From assembly GCF_004000885.1 (NCBI RefSeq), contig NZ_BIMC01000004.1, positions 248,001 to 312,000 of the forward strand: DNA of 64,000 nucleotides, read 5' to 3'. Below are positions 43,873 to 54,156 of this stretch, one piece after another (within the stretch, counting starts at the first letter, position 1; each line of letters begins with the position of its first letter). The notes beneath the pieces were generated by a model. That model ran no database searches and was not told where the DNA came from. It saw nothing but the letters and a program-made list of their open reading frames with translations. Position numbers and translations under genes: made by a program. This stretch comes from Paenibacillus glucanolyticus NBRC 15330. Its GTDB lineage: Bacteria > Bacillota > Bacilli > Paenibacillales > Paenibacillaceae.

Positions 43873-45042
43873 ATGAGTTTACGTTTTTTAACTGCTGGGG
43901 AAACACATGGTCCTCAGCTGACAACTATAATCGAAGGGCTACCGAGCAATTTGGAGCTTGATTTTGAAGCACTTAACTTTCAACTGCATCGCAGACAAAA
44001 GGGATATGGCCGGGGACGCCGCATGCAAATCGAGAAGGATACGGCTCAAATTCTTGGCGGTGTTCGGCACGGATATACCACGGGAGCCCCGGTTGCATTG
44101 GTCGTTCAGAATAACGACTGGAAGCATTGGCAGAACATTATGAATGTGGAGCCGATTGAAGGCAATGACGAGGCGAAGAGACGGATGCACCGTCCACGAC
44201 CGGGACATGCCGATCTGAACGGCGGCTTGAAATACAACCTAAAGGATCTGCGCAACGTGCTGGAGCGCTCCAGCGCACGTGAGACGACGGTCCGCGTAGC
44301 GGTTGGCGCAATTGCCAGACAATTCCTGGCACAGTTCGGTGTCAAGGTGGCAGGCCAGGTGATCCGGATCGGTGAGATTGAAGCTCCTCCGCATAACCTT
44401 TCGATTGATGAGCTGATTGAGCGTACGGAAGCGTCTTCGGTCCGGGTTGTGGATGAAGAGACGGAGAAGAAGATGGAAACCTACATAGACCTGATCAAAA
44501 AAGAAGGCGACTCCATAGGCGGTATTGTTGAATGCATCATCGAAGGTTTGCCGGTTGGTCTTGGCAGCCACGTCCAATATGATCGCAAGCTGGATGGCCG
44601 CATCGCACAAGGCGTAATGTCGATCAATGCGTTCAAGGGCGTCGAGGTAGGCATCGGGTTTGAAGCAGGCGAGCTGCGCGGTTCCCAAGTGCATGATGAG
44701 ATCATGTACAGCGAGGAACGGGGGTACTACCGTGCAACTAACCGCCTGGGCGGATTTGAAGGCGGAATGACCAATGGCATGCCGATCGTCGTTCGCGGTG
44801 TCATGAAGCCGATTCCGACGTTATACAAGCCGCTTCAGAGTGTAGATATCGATACGAAGGAAGCTTTTACGGCACAGGTTGAACGTTCGGATGCTTGTGC
44901 GGTTCCAGCGGCCAGCGTTGTGATGGAGCATGTTGTCACTTGGGAGGTAGCCAAAGCGTTTCTTGAGAAGTTCGGCGGTGACTCAATGGAAGAAATCCAT
45001 GCGAACTACCAAAACTACCTGAAGCAGCTGGAGAACTACTAA
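43873..45042 (+). CDS. aroC: Chorismate synthase
   Basis: Last shikimate-pathway step, forming chorismate from EPSP with reduced [49 protein letters not shown] and [12 protein letters not shown] are diagnostic. 389 residues. AAAGGGGGAAAAG precedes the ATG. First gene of the aromatic supraoperon; B. subtilis calls it aroF. Confidence 0.96.
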   Translation: MSLRFLTAGETHGPQLTTIIEGLPSNLELDFEALNFQLHRRQKGYGRGRRMQIEKDTAQILGGVRHGYTTGAPVALVVQNNDWKHWQNIMNVEPIEGNDEAKRRMHRPRPGHADLNGGLKYNLKDLRNVLERSSARETTVRVAVGAIARQFLAQFGVKVAGQVIRIGEIEAPPHNLSIDELIERTEASSVRVVDEETEKKMETYIDLIKKEGDSIGGIVECIIEGLPVGLGSHVQYDRKLDGRIAQGVMSINAFKGVEVGIGFEAGELRGSQVHDEIMYSEERGYYRATNRLGGFEGGMTNGMPIVVRGVMKPIPTLYKPLQSVDIDTKEAFTAQVERSDACAVPAASVVMEHVVTWEVAKAFLEKFGGDSMEEIHANYQNYLKQLENY

Positions 45043-45043
45043 T

Positions 45044-46138
45044 ATGAGAACACTGCAGGTGGAACTGGGAGAGCGTTCGTATCCGATCTATATCGGAGCA
45101 GGAATTCTGGATTCCATCGGTACGCTTAGTGCAAAGCATGGGATTAGCCGGAAGAGTCCGCATCTGATCGTAACGGATGATAAAGTTGCACCTCATTATC
45201 TGTCTCAAGTTGAGGAGCAGTTAAAATCAGAAGGGTACACGGTCATTTCTCATATCGTACCTTCTGGTGAATCCTCCAAATCGCTTCAAGTTTATGAAGA
45301 GGTTATGACCACAGCCATCAACGGCAAACTGGACCGGAGCTCTGCTGTATTTGCGCTAGGCGGGGGCGTTGTTGGTGACTTGGCGGGGTTTGTAGCGGCT
45401 ACTTACATGCGCGGGGTGACATTTGTTCAAATTCCAACCACCATACTGGCGCATGATAGCAGTGTTGGCGGCAAGGTAGCGGTCAACCATCCGTTAGCCA
45501 AAAATATGATCGGCGCCTTCCATCAACCGGTGATGGTGGTTTACGATGTGAATACGCTGGCGTCACTGCCTCCGCGCGAAGTGTCTTCGGGTCTGGCCGA
45601 AATGGTGAAGCATGGCCTGATTCTGGATCGTGATTTTGCCTATTGGTGCCGGGACAATGGGGAGAAGCTGCTGAGCTTGGCTCCGGAGACCTTGATCTAT
45701 GGACTCGAGCGCGGCTGCGCCATTAAGGCAAATGTTGTATCCCAGGATGAGCGGGAAGGCGGCCTGCGTGCCATTCTAAATCTGGGACACACCATTGGAC
45801 ATGCGATTGAAGCCGTCGGAGGGTACGGACGCTTTTTGCACGGTGAGGCCATAGCGATCGGCATGGCCGGATCGGCTCGCCTCGCAGAGCTGCTGGGCAG
45901 AAGTGCCGATCTTCATCACGAGACCGTGAGCATGTTGAAGGCAGTGAACCTGCCTGTAACCTTGCCGGAGGATGTCTCGGTTGAACGAATTATGGAAGCC
46001 ATGCAGCACGATAAAAAGTTCACCGAAGGGCAAATGGTCTTTATTGTACCGGAAGCTGTCGGTTCTGTAGCCATTGTCAAGGATGTGCCGGTAGAAGCTG
46101 TTCGATCCGTGGTTGAACAGTTGAAGGGAGAGGGATAG
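45044..46138 (+). CDS. aroB: 3-dehydroquinate synthase
   Basis: Cyclises DAHP to 3-dehydroquinate with NAD and a divalent metal. GGGVVGDLAGFVAATYMRGV, TLAHDSSVGGK-type stretch (TILAHDSSVGGKVAVN), LGLAEMVKHG-type SGLAEMVKHGLI and LNLGHTIGHAIEA with zinc-binding His. 364 residues. The ATG is one base after the aroC stop, implying coupling. Confidence 0.96.
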   Translation: MRTLQVELGERSYPIYIGAGILDSIGTLSAKHGISRKSPHLIVTDDKVAPHYLSQVEEQLKSEGYTVISHIVPSGESSKSLQVYEEVMTTAINGKLDRSSAVFALGGGVVGDLAGFVAATYMRGVTFVQIPTTILAHDSSVGGKVAVNHPLAKNMIGAFHQPVMVVYDVNTLASLPPREVSSGLAEMVKHGLILDRDFAYWCRDNGEKLLSLAPETLIYGLERGCAIKANVVSQDEREGGLRAILNLGHTIGHAIEAVGGYGRFLHGEAIAIGMAGSARLAELLGRSADLHHETVSMLKAVNLPVTLPEDVSVERIMEAMQHDKKFTEGQMVFIVPEAVGSVAIVKDVPVEAVRSVVEQLKGEG

Positions 46139-46141
46139 TTC

Positions 46142-46516
46142 ATGATGAATCGGGGAATCCGGGGGGCGACAACCGTCACTCGGAATGATGAACAGGAAAT
46201 AGTGCAGGAGACATTGCGACTGCTTGAAGAGATGGTACGACGTAATGAGCTTCAACCGGAATATATTAGCAATATATGGATTACAATGACTCAGGATCTC
46301 GACGCGGCGTTCCCTGCCAAAGCGATACGCCAGCTGGAGGGTTGGGATCTCGTCCCTTTGATGTGTTCGGTTGAAATACCGGTTCAGGGCAGTCTTCCGC
46401 GCTGCATTCGGTTTATGGTGCAGGTCAACACGGACAAAAGCCAAAGCGAGATTAAGCATGTGTATTTGAACGAAGCCAAGCGGCTGCGCCCGGATTTATC
46501 GGGCTCGAACGCCTGA
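46142..46516 (+). CDS. aroH: Chorismate mutase, AroH type
   Basis: Monofunctional chorismate mutase (124 residues) that turns chorismate into prephenate. RGIRGATTVTRND at the start and the CIRFMVQVNT region, whose Arg belongs to the active site, match the trimeric B. subtilis enzyme. GGGAGAGGG precedes the ATG; ATG 46145 is also possible. It ends 41 bases before the trp leader promoter region. Confidence 0.95.
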   Translation: MMNRGIRGATTVTRNDEQEIVQETLRLLEEMVRRNELQPEYISNIWITMTQDLDAAFPAKAIRQLEGWDLVPLMCSVEIPVQGSLPRCIRFMVQVNTDKSQSEIKHVYLNEAKRLRPDLSGSNA

Positions 46517-46532
46517 TGACTAAAATTTTGGG

Positions 46533-46562
46533 TTGCAGAATTAGGGTATTATCCTGTATAGT
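46533..46562 (+). promoter_or_regulatory. Promoter of the trp leader
   Basis: -35 TTGCAG (46533-46538), 18 bases, -10 TATAGT (46557-46562). The predicted start near 46570 places the TRAP triplets at the very 5' end of the transcript. Confidence 0.75.
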
Positions 46563-46572
46563 GAAATCAGAA

Positions 46573-46631
46573 TAGCTGAGTAGAGTTAGGTTTTACAGAT
46601 GAGTTGAGTTGAGAAGAGCTGAGGCATTTAG
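46573..46631 (+). promoter_or_regulatory. TRAP-binding site (GAG/UAG triplets) of the trp leader
   Basis: Triplets read along the leader: TAG 46573, GAG 46578, GAG 46583, TAG 46587, a looser CAG 46596, GAG 46601, 46606, 46611, 46616 and 46621, TAG 46629. The run at 46601-46623 has perfect two-base spacers. This is the form of a B. subtilis TRAP site and its reader, mtrB, is at 35047. The segment 46580-46592 can also pair with the left arm of the terminator at 46817, so TRAP binding would block an antiterminator. Confidence 0.92.
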
Positions 46632-46816
46632 GTAACAACACAATCGGGTTAGAGAATGATTAGTATTCATGACGAATAGTACAGCTTGTTCGTACGTTGG
46701 GTTATAAGTAGGATTTGTGAACCTGGCAATGGAACGCAGCCGCTGTAGTTTGTCATTGTGACTGATTTGACTTTCTCTTGACCACGCTCTTTTTTCATAG
46801 ACTTTTTCTGAACGTT

Positions 46817-46843
46817 AACCTCTACTTCGGTAGAGGTTTTTTT
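46817..46843 (+). terminator. trp leader attenuator terminator
   Basis: AACCTCTAC (46817-46825), UUCG tetraloop, GTAGAGGTT (46830-46838), T-run to 46843. It lies 30 bases before trpE. The leader between 46632 and 46816 holds no gene I can support. Confidence 0.93.
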
Positions 46844-46873
46844 GTTGTTTACACTCATTAAGGAGGGATTGAC

Positions 46874-48427
46874 ATGGCGAATCCATCAATGGAGCAAGTG
46901 GTGGCAATGGCAGGTGAATACAACCTGATTCCGGTAGCGATCAGACTGTTAGCCGATATGGAGACCCCGATTCGCATTTTTCAGCGGTATGCGGAGCGGA
47001 AGCGGGCATTTTTACTTGAGAGCGTTGAGGGCGGTGTACAGTGGGCACGGTATTCGTTTATCGGAACAGACCCCTTCTTAATGATAACGGGTAAGAAAGG
47101 CAAGATCGAAATCGAAGTGAACGGGGAACGAACTTTGCTCGAAGGCAAGCCGATTGAGGAGCTGAAGGCGCTGCTGCGAACGTACCGCAGCCCGCAGCTG
47201 AAGGATATGCCTCCTTTTACCGGAGGGGCTATCGGTTTTTTTGGATATGACCTGCTTCAATATTATGAAAAGCTCCCGGCGCATGCCATGGATGATCTGG
47301 GAATGGATGATATTCGCTTTATGTTCTGTGACCAGGTCATCGTGTTCGATCATATGAAGCAGCAGATCATGCTGATTGGCAATGTACACGTCAAGCCCGG
47401 AGATACGGATGAAACCATCCGTCAAAGCTATATCGACGTATGCCGTGAACTGGAAGCGGCAGCTGAGCAGCTGCAAGAACAGGGACCGCGTGAGAATGTA
47501 AATTCCAGAGGCATTCCGGCAGACGTTGACATGGGGGATATCAAATCCAACATGACCAAGGAGAAGTACATGGCCAATGTGAAGCAAGCCCAGGAGTATA
47601 TCCGAGCAGGAGACATATTTCAGGTCGTATTGTCCCAGCGCTTCCATATTGAGACGGAAGTATCGCCGCTCCACGTCTATCGTGTGCTGAGAACGCTGAA
47701 CCCTTCGCCGTATATGTATTATCTCAAAATGGATGATGACATTATTGTTGGAACCTCTCCTGAAGCCTTGGTGAAGGTGGATGGACGGAGGCTCGAGACA
47801 AGGCCGATTGCGGGTACAAGGCCAAGAGGCGTCGACGAGGCCGAGGATAAGGCATTGGCGGAAGAGCTTCTGAGCGATGAGAAGGAACGGGCGGAGCATT
47901 TGATGCTTGTGGATCTGGGCCGGAACGACTTGGGGCGTGTATCGGAATTTGGATCGGTGAAATGCGACACGTTTATGGAGATTGAAAAATACTCTCACGT
48001 AATGCACATGGTATCCAGCGTATCCGGACAGCTGAGCGAGGACAAAGATTTCTTTGACGCTTTCCTATCCTGTCTTCCGGCGGGAACGGTATCAGGGGCT
48101 CCGAAACTCCGAGCTATGGAAATCATTGCCGAGCTGGAGCGGGAAGCCCGGGGGGCTTATGCCGGAGCCATCGGCTATCTGGGATTTGGCGGCAATATGG
48201 ACTCCTGCATTACGATCCGCACGATTATTTTTCGTCAGGGCAAGGCTTATGTGCAGGCAGGTGCCGGTATCGTATGGGACTCGGTTCCGGAGAAGGAGTA
48301 CGAGGAGACCGTCAATAAAGCCAAGGGCATGCTCAAGGCGATCCGCGTAGCGGAGGCGATGTTTCCGACCAGCACAGGCGCTAACGATTTGATCAATCAG
48401 GATTATCTGTATCAATACACACCCTAA
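46874..48427 (+). CDS. trpE: Anthranilate synthase component I
   Basis: Converts chorismate to anthranilate using ammonia from a glutamine amidotransferase partner. The 517 residues show the N-terminal tryptophan-sensing region (LLESVEGG near 47-54) and the chorismate-binding part: [36 protein letters not shown] and [13 protein letters not shown]. No trpG is in this operon; in B. subtilis the shared PabA subunit is in the folate operon. AAGGAGGG precedes the ATG. Confidence 0.96.
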   Translation: MANPSMEQVVAMAGEYNLIPVAIRLLADMETPIRIFQRYAERKRAFLLESVEGGVQWARYSFIGTDPFLMITGKKGKIEIEVNGERTLLEGKPIEELKALLRTYRSPQLKDMPPFTGGAIGFFGYDLLQYYEKLPAHAMDDLGMDDIRFMFCDQVIVFDHMKQQIMLIGNVHVKPGDTDETIRQSYIDVCRELEAAAEQLQEQGPRENVNSRGIPADVDMGDIKSNMTKEKYMANVKQAQEYIRAGDIFQVVLSQRFHIETEVSPLHVYRVLRTLNPSPYMYYLKMDDDIIVGTSPEALVKVDGRRLETRPIAGTRPRGVDEAEDKALAEELLSDEKERAEHLMLVDLGRNDLGRVSEFGSVKCDTFMEIEKYSHVMHMVSSVSGQLSEDKDFFDAFLSCLPAGTVSGAPKLRAMEIIAELEREARGAYAGAIGYLGFGGNMDSCITIRTIIFRQGKAYVQAGAGIVWDSVPEKEYEETVNKAKGMLKAIRVAEAMFPTSTGANDLINQDYLYQYTP

Positions 48428-48446
48428 ACTGAAGGAGGAGAACGTT

Positions 48447-49487
48447 ATGAACGTTATGGAACCGGTACAATTCAGTCTTACGAAGTTGATTGCGGGTCAA
48501 GACCTGAATCGGGATGAAGCCCGTGGGGTGATGCAGTCCATCATGGAAGGCCAAGCAACACATTCGCAGATTGGCGCACTGCTCACTGCCTTGAGAATGA
48601 AGGGGGAGACGGTAGAGGAGATAACGGGTTTTGCCGAAGCGATGAGAGGAGCGGGCGGGCGCGTTGTTACCGAGCGGAATCAACTGCTGGATACGTGCGG
48701 TACCGGAGGATCCGGCATTCACAAGTTCAACATTTCTACCGTATCCGCGATCATCTCCTCCTCGGTATCGGTCAGAGTGGCAAAACACGGCAACCGTTCG
48801 GCTTCAGGCCGGGCGGGAAGCGCAGACGTGCTGGAGGCATTGGGTGTCAATATTCACCTCACCGCCGAGCAGGCAACTGCATGTCTGGATGATATCGGTA
48901 TTTGCTTCTTGTTTGCACAAATCTATCACCCGTCCATGAAATATGCCGCTGCACCGCGAAAAGAGCTGGGTATCCGGACCGTATTTAATATGCTTGGACC
49001 TTTGACGAACCCTGCCGGCGCCGATCGGCAGATGCTCGGCATTTACGATATGAATAAAACGGAAACTATTGCTCAAGTGCTGAAAGAACTCGGCCTAAAA
49101 CGCGCAATGGTGGTAACCAGCCATGATGGTTTGGACGAGATCAGCATATCGGCGCCTACACGTGTATCTGAGCTTCGCGGCGGGGAAGTCCATACTTACG
49201 ATATTCACCCTCATGATTTGGGACTGTCGGTTCATCCGATGAGCGACATCCTGGGCGGAGACGCAAAGGAAAATGCAGCGATTATCGGTTCAGTGCTGCG
49301 CGGTGAACGGAGCGCTTACCGGGATATTGTGCTTGCCAATGCCGGAGCATGCATCTACGTATCGGGGCTGGCGGACAGTTTGAAAGAAGGCGTACAGCGG
49401 GCAGCGGGAGCAATCGACACGGGATTGGCTCAGTCCAAGCTGGAGCAGTTGATCTCAAGAACGGGGGAAATGAGTTATGTATCTTGA
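48447..49487 (+). CDS. trpD: Anthranilate phosphoribosyltransferase
   Basis: Adds phosphoribosyl to anthranilate. DTCGTGGSGIHKFNIST (PRPP loop, near 83-99), KHGNRSASGRAGSADVLEALG and MLGPLTNPAGADRQ are typical. 346 residues. GAAGGAGGAG precedes the ATG. Its stop lies within trpC (11-base overlap). Confidence 0.96.
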   Translation: MNVMEPVQFSLTKLIAGQDLNRDEARGVMQSIMEGQATHSQIGALLTALRMKGETVEEITGFAEAMRGAGGRVVTERNQLLDTCGTGGSGIHKFNISTVSAIISSSVSVRVAKHGNRSASGRAGSADVLEALGVNIHLTAEQATACLDDIGICFLFAQIYHPSMKYAAAPRKELGIRTVFNMLGPLTNPAGADRQMLGIYDMNKTETIAQVLKELGLKRAMVVTSHDGLDEISISAPTRVSELRGGEVHTYDIHPHDLGLSVHPMSDILGGDAKENAAIIGSVLRGERSAYRDIVLANAGACIYVSGLADSLKEGVQRAAGAIDTGLAQSKLEQLISRTGEMSYVS

Positions 49488-50286
49488 TCGAATTGTAGAA
49501 ACGAAACGCAAAGAGGTTGCTCAGCTGCGCGAAACCTTCAGCGTCTCGGAGGCGCTGAGACAGATCGCGGAATTACCGCCCACATTGGGATTCGAGAAGG
49601 CATTGTCCACAGGACGAAAACGCAGCATGGGGCTCATTGCCGAAGTGAAGAAGGCATCTCCTTCCAAAGGTTTGATCCGGCCGGATTTTGATCCGGTTAT
49701 GATCGCTAAAGCGTATGAGGCGGCCGATGCGGATTGCCTCTCCGTGCTGACAGACAGAGACTATTTTCAAGGTAGCGGTGAATATTTAAAAGCGGTTAGA
49801 GCAGCTGTTCATATTCCCTTGCTGCGCAAGGACTTCTTGATTGATGAGGCCCAGATTTACGAAGCACGCCTCCTGGGGGCGGATGCGGTTCTGTTGATTG
49901 CAAGCATCCTGGAGCCGCAGCAAATCGCGGAGTTCATTGAGACCGCGGGCTCCATCGGTCTGGATTGTTTGATCGAGGTCCACGATCAGAAGGAGATGGA
50001 GACGGTTCTTGAGCTGGGCACCGCTCAGCTTATCGGGATTAACAATCGAAATCTCCGTACGTTCGAAACTTCGCTTCAGACAACGGCTGATATCGCAGCG
50101 CAAGTTCCTCAAGGAATCACCTTGATCAGCGAGAGTGGAATCTCAGGACCCGCAGATATATCTTACCTGCATTATGTCGGGGCACATGGTGTTCTGGTAG
50201 GAGAGCATTTCATGCGTCAGCAGGATGTATTCCGGGCGGTTAATGATCTGATGGGACCCTTGCCGATTGCTGCAGACACAGAATAA
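49477..50286 (+). CDS. trpC: Indole-3-glycerol phosphate synthase
   Basis: TIM-barrel enzyme, 269 residues, closing the indole ring. IAEVKKASPSKGLI holds the catalytic Lys, followed by LSVLTDRDYFQGS, LLRKDFLIDEAQIYEAR and IGINNRNLRTFE. It begins inside the end of trpD and is separate from trpF, unlike the E. coli fusion. Confidence 0.96.
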   Translation: MYLDRIVETKRKEVAQLRETFSVSEALRQIAELPPTLGFEKALSTGRKRSMGLIAEVKKASPSKGLIRPDFDPVMIAKAYEAADADCLSVLTDRDYFQGSGEYLKAVRAAVHIPLLRKDFLIDEAQIYEARLLGADAVLLIASILEPQQIAEFIETAGSIGLDCLIEVHDQKEMETVLELGTAQLIGINNRNLRTFETSLQTTADIAAQVPQGITLISESGISGPADISYLHYVGAHGVLVGEHFMRQQDVFRAVNDLMGPLPIAADTE

Positions 50287-50302
50287 AGGGGAGCATTCGC
50301 TG

Positions 50303-50974
50303 ATGAGTACGGTTCTAAAAATATGTGGACTTCAAAGCGTTGAAGTGCTAAAATCTATGATAAACTTACCTGTGGATTATATCGGATTTGTATTTGCGAA
50401 GAGTCGGCGAAACGTATCGCCCAAGCAAGCTGCACAGCTGATTCAAGTATTGCGGCAATGGGATACGGGCAAGACTCCTGCCGCCGTCGGCGTCTTGGTT
50501 AACCCTGATCTGAATGAGCTGGAAGAGCTCCTTCAAGAAGCGGCGCTCGATGTCGTGCAGCTGCACGGTCAGGAATCGCCGCAATTTTGCCGGGAAGTGA
50601 AGGAGCGCTTCCCGGTTTCCGTTTTTAAGGCTGTATCTATCGAGAGTGACCGTTCGGAAGCGGATCGTCTGTCCTCACTGGATGCGTACGCTGGATGCAT
50701 CGACGGATTGCTGCTGGACACCTACGATCCGGTGTACGGCGGTGGATCTGGCAAGACATTTGCCTGGGACCTGATTCCACCTTACCAGCGGTGGGCCTCA
50801 CAGCAAGGAATTCCCTTGTTTATAGCAGGCGGGCTCGATTCGGATAATGTATCGCATTTAATCGGCCAATATGCTCCATACGGCGTGGATGTATCCAGCG
50901 GTGTAGAGAGTGAACCTGGCGTGAAGGATATAAACAAAGTGACTGCATTCGTAGAAAGGGTGAAGGGGAAATGA
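50303..50974 (+). CDS. trpF: Phosphoribosylanthranilate isomerase
   Basis: TIM-barrel isomerase, 223 residues. [14 protein letters not shown] with catalytic Cys, [46 protein letters not shown] and [16 protein letters not shown] are present. ATG 50303 follows AAAGGGGAG; the in-frame 50267 start would lie in trpC. It overlaps trpB by four bases. Confidence 0.95.
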   Translation: MSTVLKICGLQSVEVLKSMINLPVDYIGFVFAKSRRNVSPKQAAQLIQVLRQWDTGKTPAAVGVLVNPDLNELEELLQEAALDVVQLHGQESPQFCREVKERFPVSVFKAVSIESDRSEADRLSSLDAYAGCIDGLLLDTYDPVYGGGSGKTFAWDLIPPYQRWASQQGIPLFIAGGLDSDNVSHLIGQYAPYGVDVSSGVESEPGVKDINKVTAFVERVKGK

Positions 50975-52167
50975 CACAGCTTCCGGACCGTAATGGACGT
51001 TTCGGGGTGTTTGGAGGCCGGTTTGTGCCGGAAACACTCATGAACGCTTTAATAGAGCTTGAACAGGAATATAATCGCTTTTCGGAGGATCCTGAATTCA
51101 AGGAAGAAATCGCTTATTTGCTTAAGCAGTACTCCGGGCGGGAAACGCCTCTGTATTATGCAGAACGGTTAAGCCAGCAACTGGGCAAGGCCAAAATCTA
51201 TCTCAAGCGCGAGGATTTGAATCATACAGGCGCCCACAAAATCAACAATGCCATCGCTCAGGGCGTATTAGCCAAGCGCATGGGCAAGGGCAAGGTGATT
51301 GCCGAGACGGGTGCCGGACAGCATGGAGTCGCAACTGCAACGGTAGCTGCTCTCCTGGGTCTTGAATGCAAAGTGTTCATGGGCGAGGAAGATACCAAGC
51401 GGCAGCAGTTGAATGTGTTCCGTATGAAAATGCTCGGGGCAGAAGTGATTCCGGTGACTTCGGGAAGCCGTACCCTGAAAGATGCGGGCAACGAAGCGCT
51501 TCGCTACTGGGTCAGCAACGTGGAGGATACCTTCTACGTTCTGGGTTCTGTCGTAGGTCCGCATCCTTATCCGATGATGGTGCGGAACTTCCAGCGAATT
51601 ATCGGGGATGAGACCCGCAAGCAGATTTTGGAGACGGAAGGACGCCTTCCGAACGTGATTCTCGCTCCGATCGGGGGAGGGAGCAATGCCATCGGGATGT
51701 TCTACCCGTTCCTCGAAGATAAGGAAGTGGGTCTGATCGGCGTTGAAGCGGCAGGTAAAGGTGTGGATACCGATTTTCATGCGGCTACCATGTCCAAAGG
51801 GACACATGGTGTGTTCCAGGGATCGATGAGTTATTTGCTCCAGGATGAATACGGTCAGGTTCAGGAGGCGCATTCCATTTCTGCCGGCCTCGATTATCCG
51901 GGTGTTGGCCCGGAGCATTCATACCTGAAAGATATTGAGCGTGTGCAGTATGTGCCGATAACGGACCAAGAGGCACTGGATGCCCTGCAGCTGTTATGCC
52001 GCACGGAAGGCATCATTCCGGCTCTGGAATCCGCCCACGCCGTGGCACAAGCGGTGAAGATGGCGTCAACATGGTCTGAGGACGATATCGTGGTGATTAA
52101 TTTATCTGGTCGCGGTGACAAGGATGTGGAGTCCATCATGGCTTACACGGGAGGGATAACAGAATGA
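50971..52167 (+). CDS. trpB: Tryptophan synthase beta chain
   Basis: PLP enzyme, 398 residues, that joins indole and serine. [17 protein letters not shown] contains the PLP lysine; [26 protein letters not shown] and LSGRGDKDV are family motifs. Serine use links it to the T-box-controlled serA. Four-base overlaps with trpF and trpA. Confidence 0.97.
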   Translation: MTQLPDRNGRFGVFGGRFVPETLMNALIELEQEYNRFSEDPEFKEEIAYLLKQYSGRETPLYYAERLSQQLGKAKIYLKREDLNHTGAHKINNAIAQGVLAKRMGKGKVIAETGAGQHGVATATVAALLGLECKVFMGEEDTKRQQLNVFRMKMLGAEVIPVTSGSRTLKDAGNEALRYWVSNVEDTFYVLGSVVGPHPYPMMVRNFQRIIGDETRKQILETEGRLPNVILAPIGGGSNAIGMFYPFLEDKEVGLIGVEAAGKGVDTDFHAATMSKGTHGVFQGSMSYLLQDEYGQVQEAHSISAGLDYPGVGPEHSYLKDIERVQYVPITDQEALDALQLLCRTEGIIPALESAHAVAQAVKMASTWSEDDIVVINLSGRGDKDVESIMAYTGGITE

Positions 52168-52970
52168 ACCGTATTGATGAGACCTTTGCATCGTTAAAAC
52201 AGCAACACAAAACCGCCCTGATTCCTTATCTTACTGTCGGCGATCCCGATGTGAAGTCGACGCTGGATATCATTCACGAGCTTGAACTTGCAGGAGCCGA
52301 TATTATTGAACTCGGCGTTCCTTATTCGGATCCTCTTGCCGACGGCCCGGTCATCCAGCGCGCTTCCGAGCGTGCACTGAAGAGCAAGGTAACGATCCGA
52401 ACTTGCATGGAAACTGCGCGTCTGGCTAGAGACCTCGGAAGCAAGCTGCCGTTCATTCTCTTTACCTATTACAATCCGGTTCTGCAAACCGGGCTGGATA
52501 CATTTTTTGAGGAAGTGCTGAAGAATGATATCAGCGGCTTGATCATTCCCGATCTTCCGGTGGAGGAATCCGAAGAGATCAGGAGCCGGGCACATGCTGC
52601 AGGCGTCCACCTGATTCCGCTGGTGGCACCAACCTCGCATGAACGGATTGCGAGCATTGCTTCAGAGGCGACCGGCTTTGTCTATTGCGTATCCTCGCTT
52701 GGTGTGACGGGAGAGCGCTCCGATTTTTATTCGGGAATTGAGTCCTTCCTTGAAACGGTGAAGCAATACAGCCATGTTCCGATAGCGATTGGTTTTGGCA
52801 TATCGTCCGGCGAGCAAGTGGCCAGATTCTCGAAAATCTGTGACGGTGTGGTTGTCGGAAGCGCGATTGTACGCCAGATTGAATCCAATATACCTATCTT
52901 GGAAAAAGAAGAGACGCGTCAGCAGGGACTTTTGCAAATTAGAGAGTTTGTGGCACAATTAAAAGGTTAG
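52164..52970 (+). CDS. trpA: Tryptophan synthase alpha chain
   Basis: TIM-barrel subunit, 268 residues, releasing indole to Trp[33 protein letters not shown] with catalytic Glu/Asp, [12 protein letters not shown] and [12 protein letters not shown] are typical. It overlaps trpB (ATGA). It ends 40 bases before hisC. Confidence 0.96.
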   Translation: MNRIDETFASLKQQHKTALIPYLTVGDPDVKSTLDIIHELELAGADIIELGVPYSDPLADGPVIQRASERALKSKVTIRTCMETARLARDLGSKLPFILFTYYNPVLQTGLDTFFEEVLKNDISGLIIPDLPVEESEEIRSRAHAAGVHLIPLVAPTSHERIASIASEATGFVYCVSSLGVTGERSDFYSGIESFLETVKQYSHVPIAIGFGISSGEQVARFSKICDGVVVGSAIVRQIESNIPILEKEETRQQGLLQIREFVAQLKG

Positions 52971-53010
52971 CGTTGTGTACAGCAGTTATGAAAGGTGAGG
53001 CGAATATCGA

Positions 53011-54108
53011 ATGAAACCAAAAGCGCAAATTGTAAATCTTCCTGTATATCAACCGGGCAAGCCGATTGAAGAGGTGAAAAAAGAATTAGGACTTGATGTT
53101 GTCATTAAATTGGCCTCCAATGAGAACCCTTATGGCTGCTCGCCGCGGGCAACCGAAGCGATCACCGCTGAACTGGGAACACTCAGCTTGTATCCGGACG
53201 GAAGCGCGGCTGATTTAACGGCAGAGCTTGCTGACCAGCTGGCAATTGAACGCAGTCAAATTATTTTCGGATGCGGATCCGACGAGATTATTGCTCTCAT
53301 TATTCGAGCGTTCCTGGAGCCGGGGGATGAGACCATTATGGCGGATCAGACCTTCTCCGTGTATAAAACCAATGCAGACATTGAAGGTGCCGTGAGCATT
53401 GAGGTACCGCTGATCAACGGGAAGCATGATCTTCCGGGCATGGTCAATGTCATTACGGACAAAACGAAAATAATATGGGTGTGCAACCCGAATAACCCTA
53501 CGGGAACCATCGTATCCGAGAGTGAACTGGTATCCTTCCTGGATGAGGTTCCTGCCCACGTAATGGTTGTACTGGATGAAGCTTATTATGAATATGTTAC
53601 GGACGCTTCTTATCCAGCCAGCATCAAGCTGATGGAACGCTATCCTAATCTGGTTATTCTGCGTACCTTCTCCAAAATATACGGATTGGCAGCGCTTCGC
53701 ATCGGTTACGGCATCGGTCAACAGGAAGTTATCTCCCTGATTAACCGGGTACGCGAGCCATTTAACACAGGTCGCCTTGCCCAAGTAGCCGCGAAAGCTG
53801 CTCTGAAGGATCAGGAGTTTGTTGCCAAATGCCGTCAGCGGAATGCCGAAGGCATTACGTATATTCAGCAGCAATTCGATCGCCTCGGGCTGTCCTACTT
53901 CCCTGCGAACGGTAATTTCATCATGGTGGATGTACAGAATCCGGGTACCGAAGTGTTCAAATTACTGCTTAGCAAAGGCATTATCGTGCGACCGGGATTT
54001 GAGGTCTACCCGAGCTACATTCGCGTAACCGTAGGTTCCGAGGAACAGAACAAGGCTTTTATCGGCGCTTTGGAGCAAGTGCTCCACGAAGTGAATTCTC
54101 CAGCCTGA
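53011..54108 (+). CDS. hisC: Histidinol-phosphate aminotransferase
   Basis: Class II PLP aminotransferase, 365 residues. KLASNENPYGCSP, CNPNNPTGT, LDEAYYEY and the PLP lysine in RTFSKIYGLAALRIGYG are visible. In B. subtilis the same gene in this operon also transaminates aromatic keto acids, which fits its place between trpA and tyrA. GGTGAGG precedes the ATG. Confidence 0.95.
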   Translation: MKPKAQIVNLPVYQPGKPIEEVKKELGLDVVIKLASNENPYGCSPRATEAITAELGTLSLYPDGSAADLTAELADQLAIERSQIIFGCGSDEIIALIIRAFLEPGDETIMADQTFSVYKTNADIEGAVSIEVPLINGKHDLPGMVNVITDKTKIIWVCNPNNPTGTIVSESELVSFLDEVPAHVMVVLDEAYYEYVTDASYPASIKLMERYPNLVILRTFSKIYGLAALRIGYGIGQQEVISLINRVREPFNTGRLAQVAAKAALKDQEFVAKCRQRNAEGITYIQQQFDRLGLSYFPANGNFIMVDVQNPGTEVFKLLLSKGIIVRPGFEVYPSYIRVTVGSEEQNKAFIGALEQVLHEVNSPA

Positions 54109-54156
54109 TCGAATGACACCACAAATAATCGCAGCTTGAAACGAGTGAGAGAGAAC

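Noticed and set aside
46667..46858. Minus-strand 63-codon ORF inside the trp leader
   Set aside because: It is antisense to the terminator and leader, Lys/Val-rich, and better explained as non-coding leader sequence.
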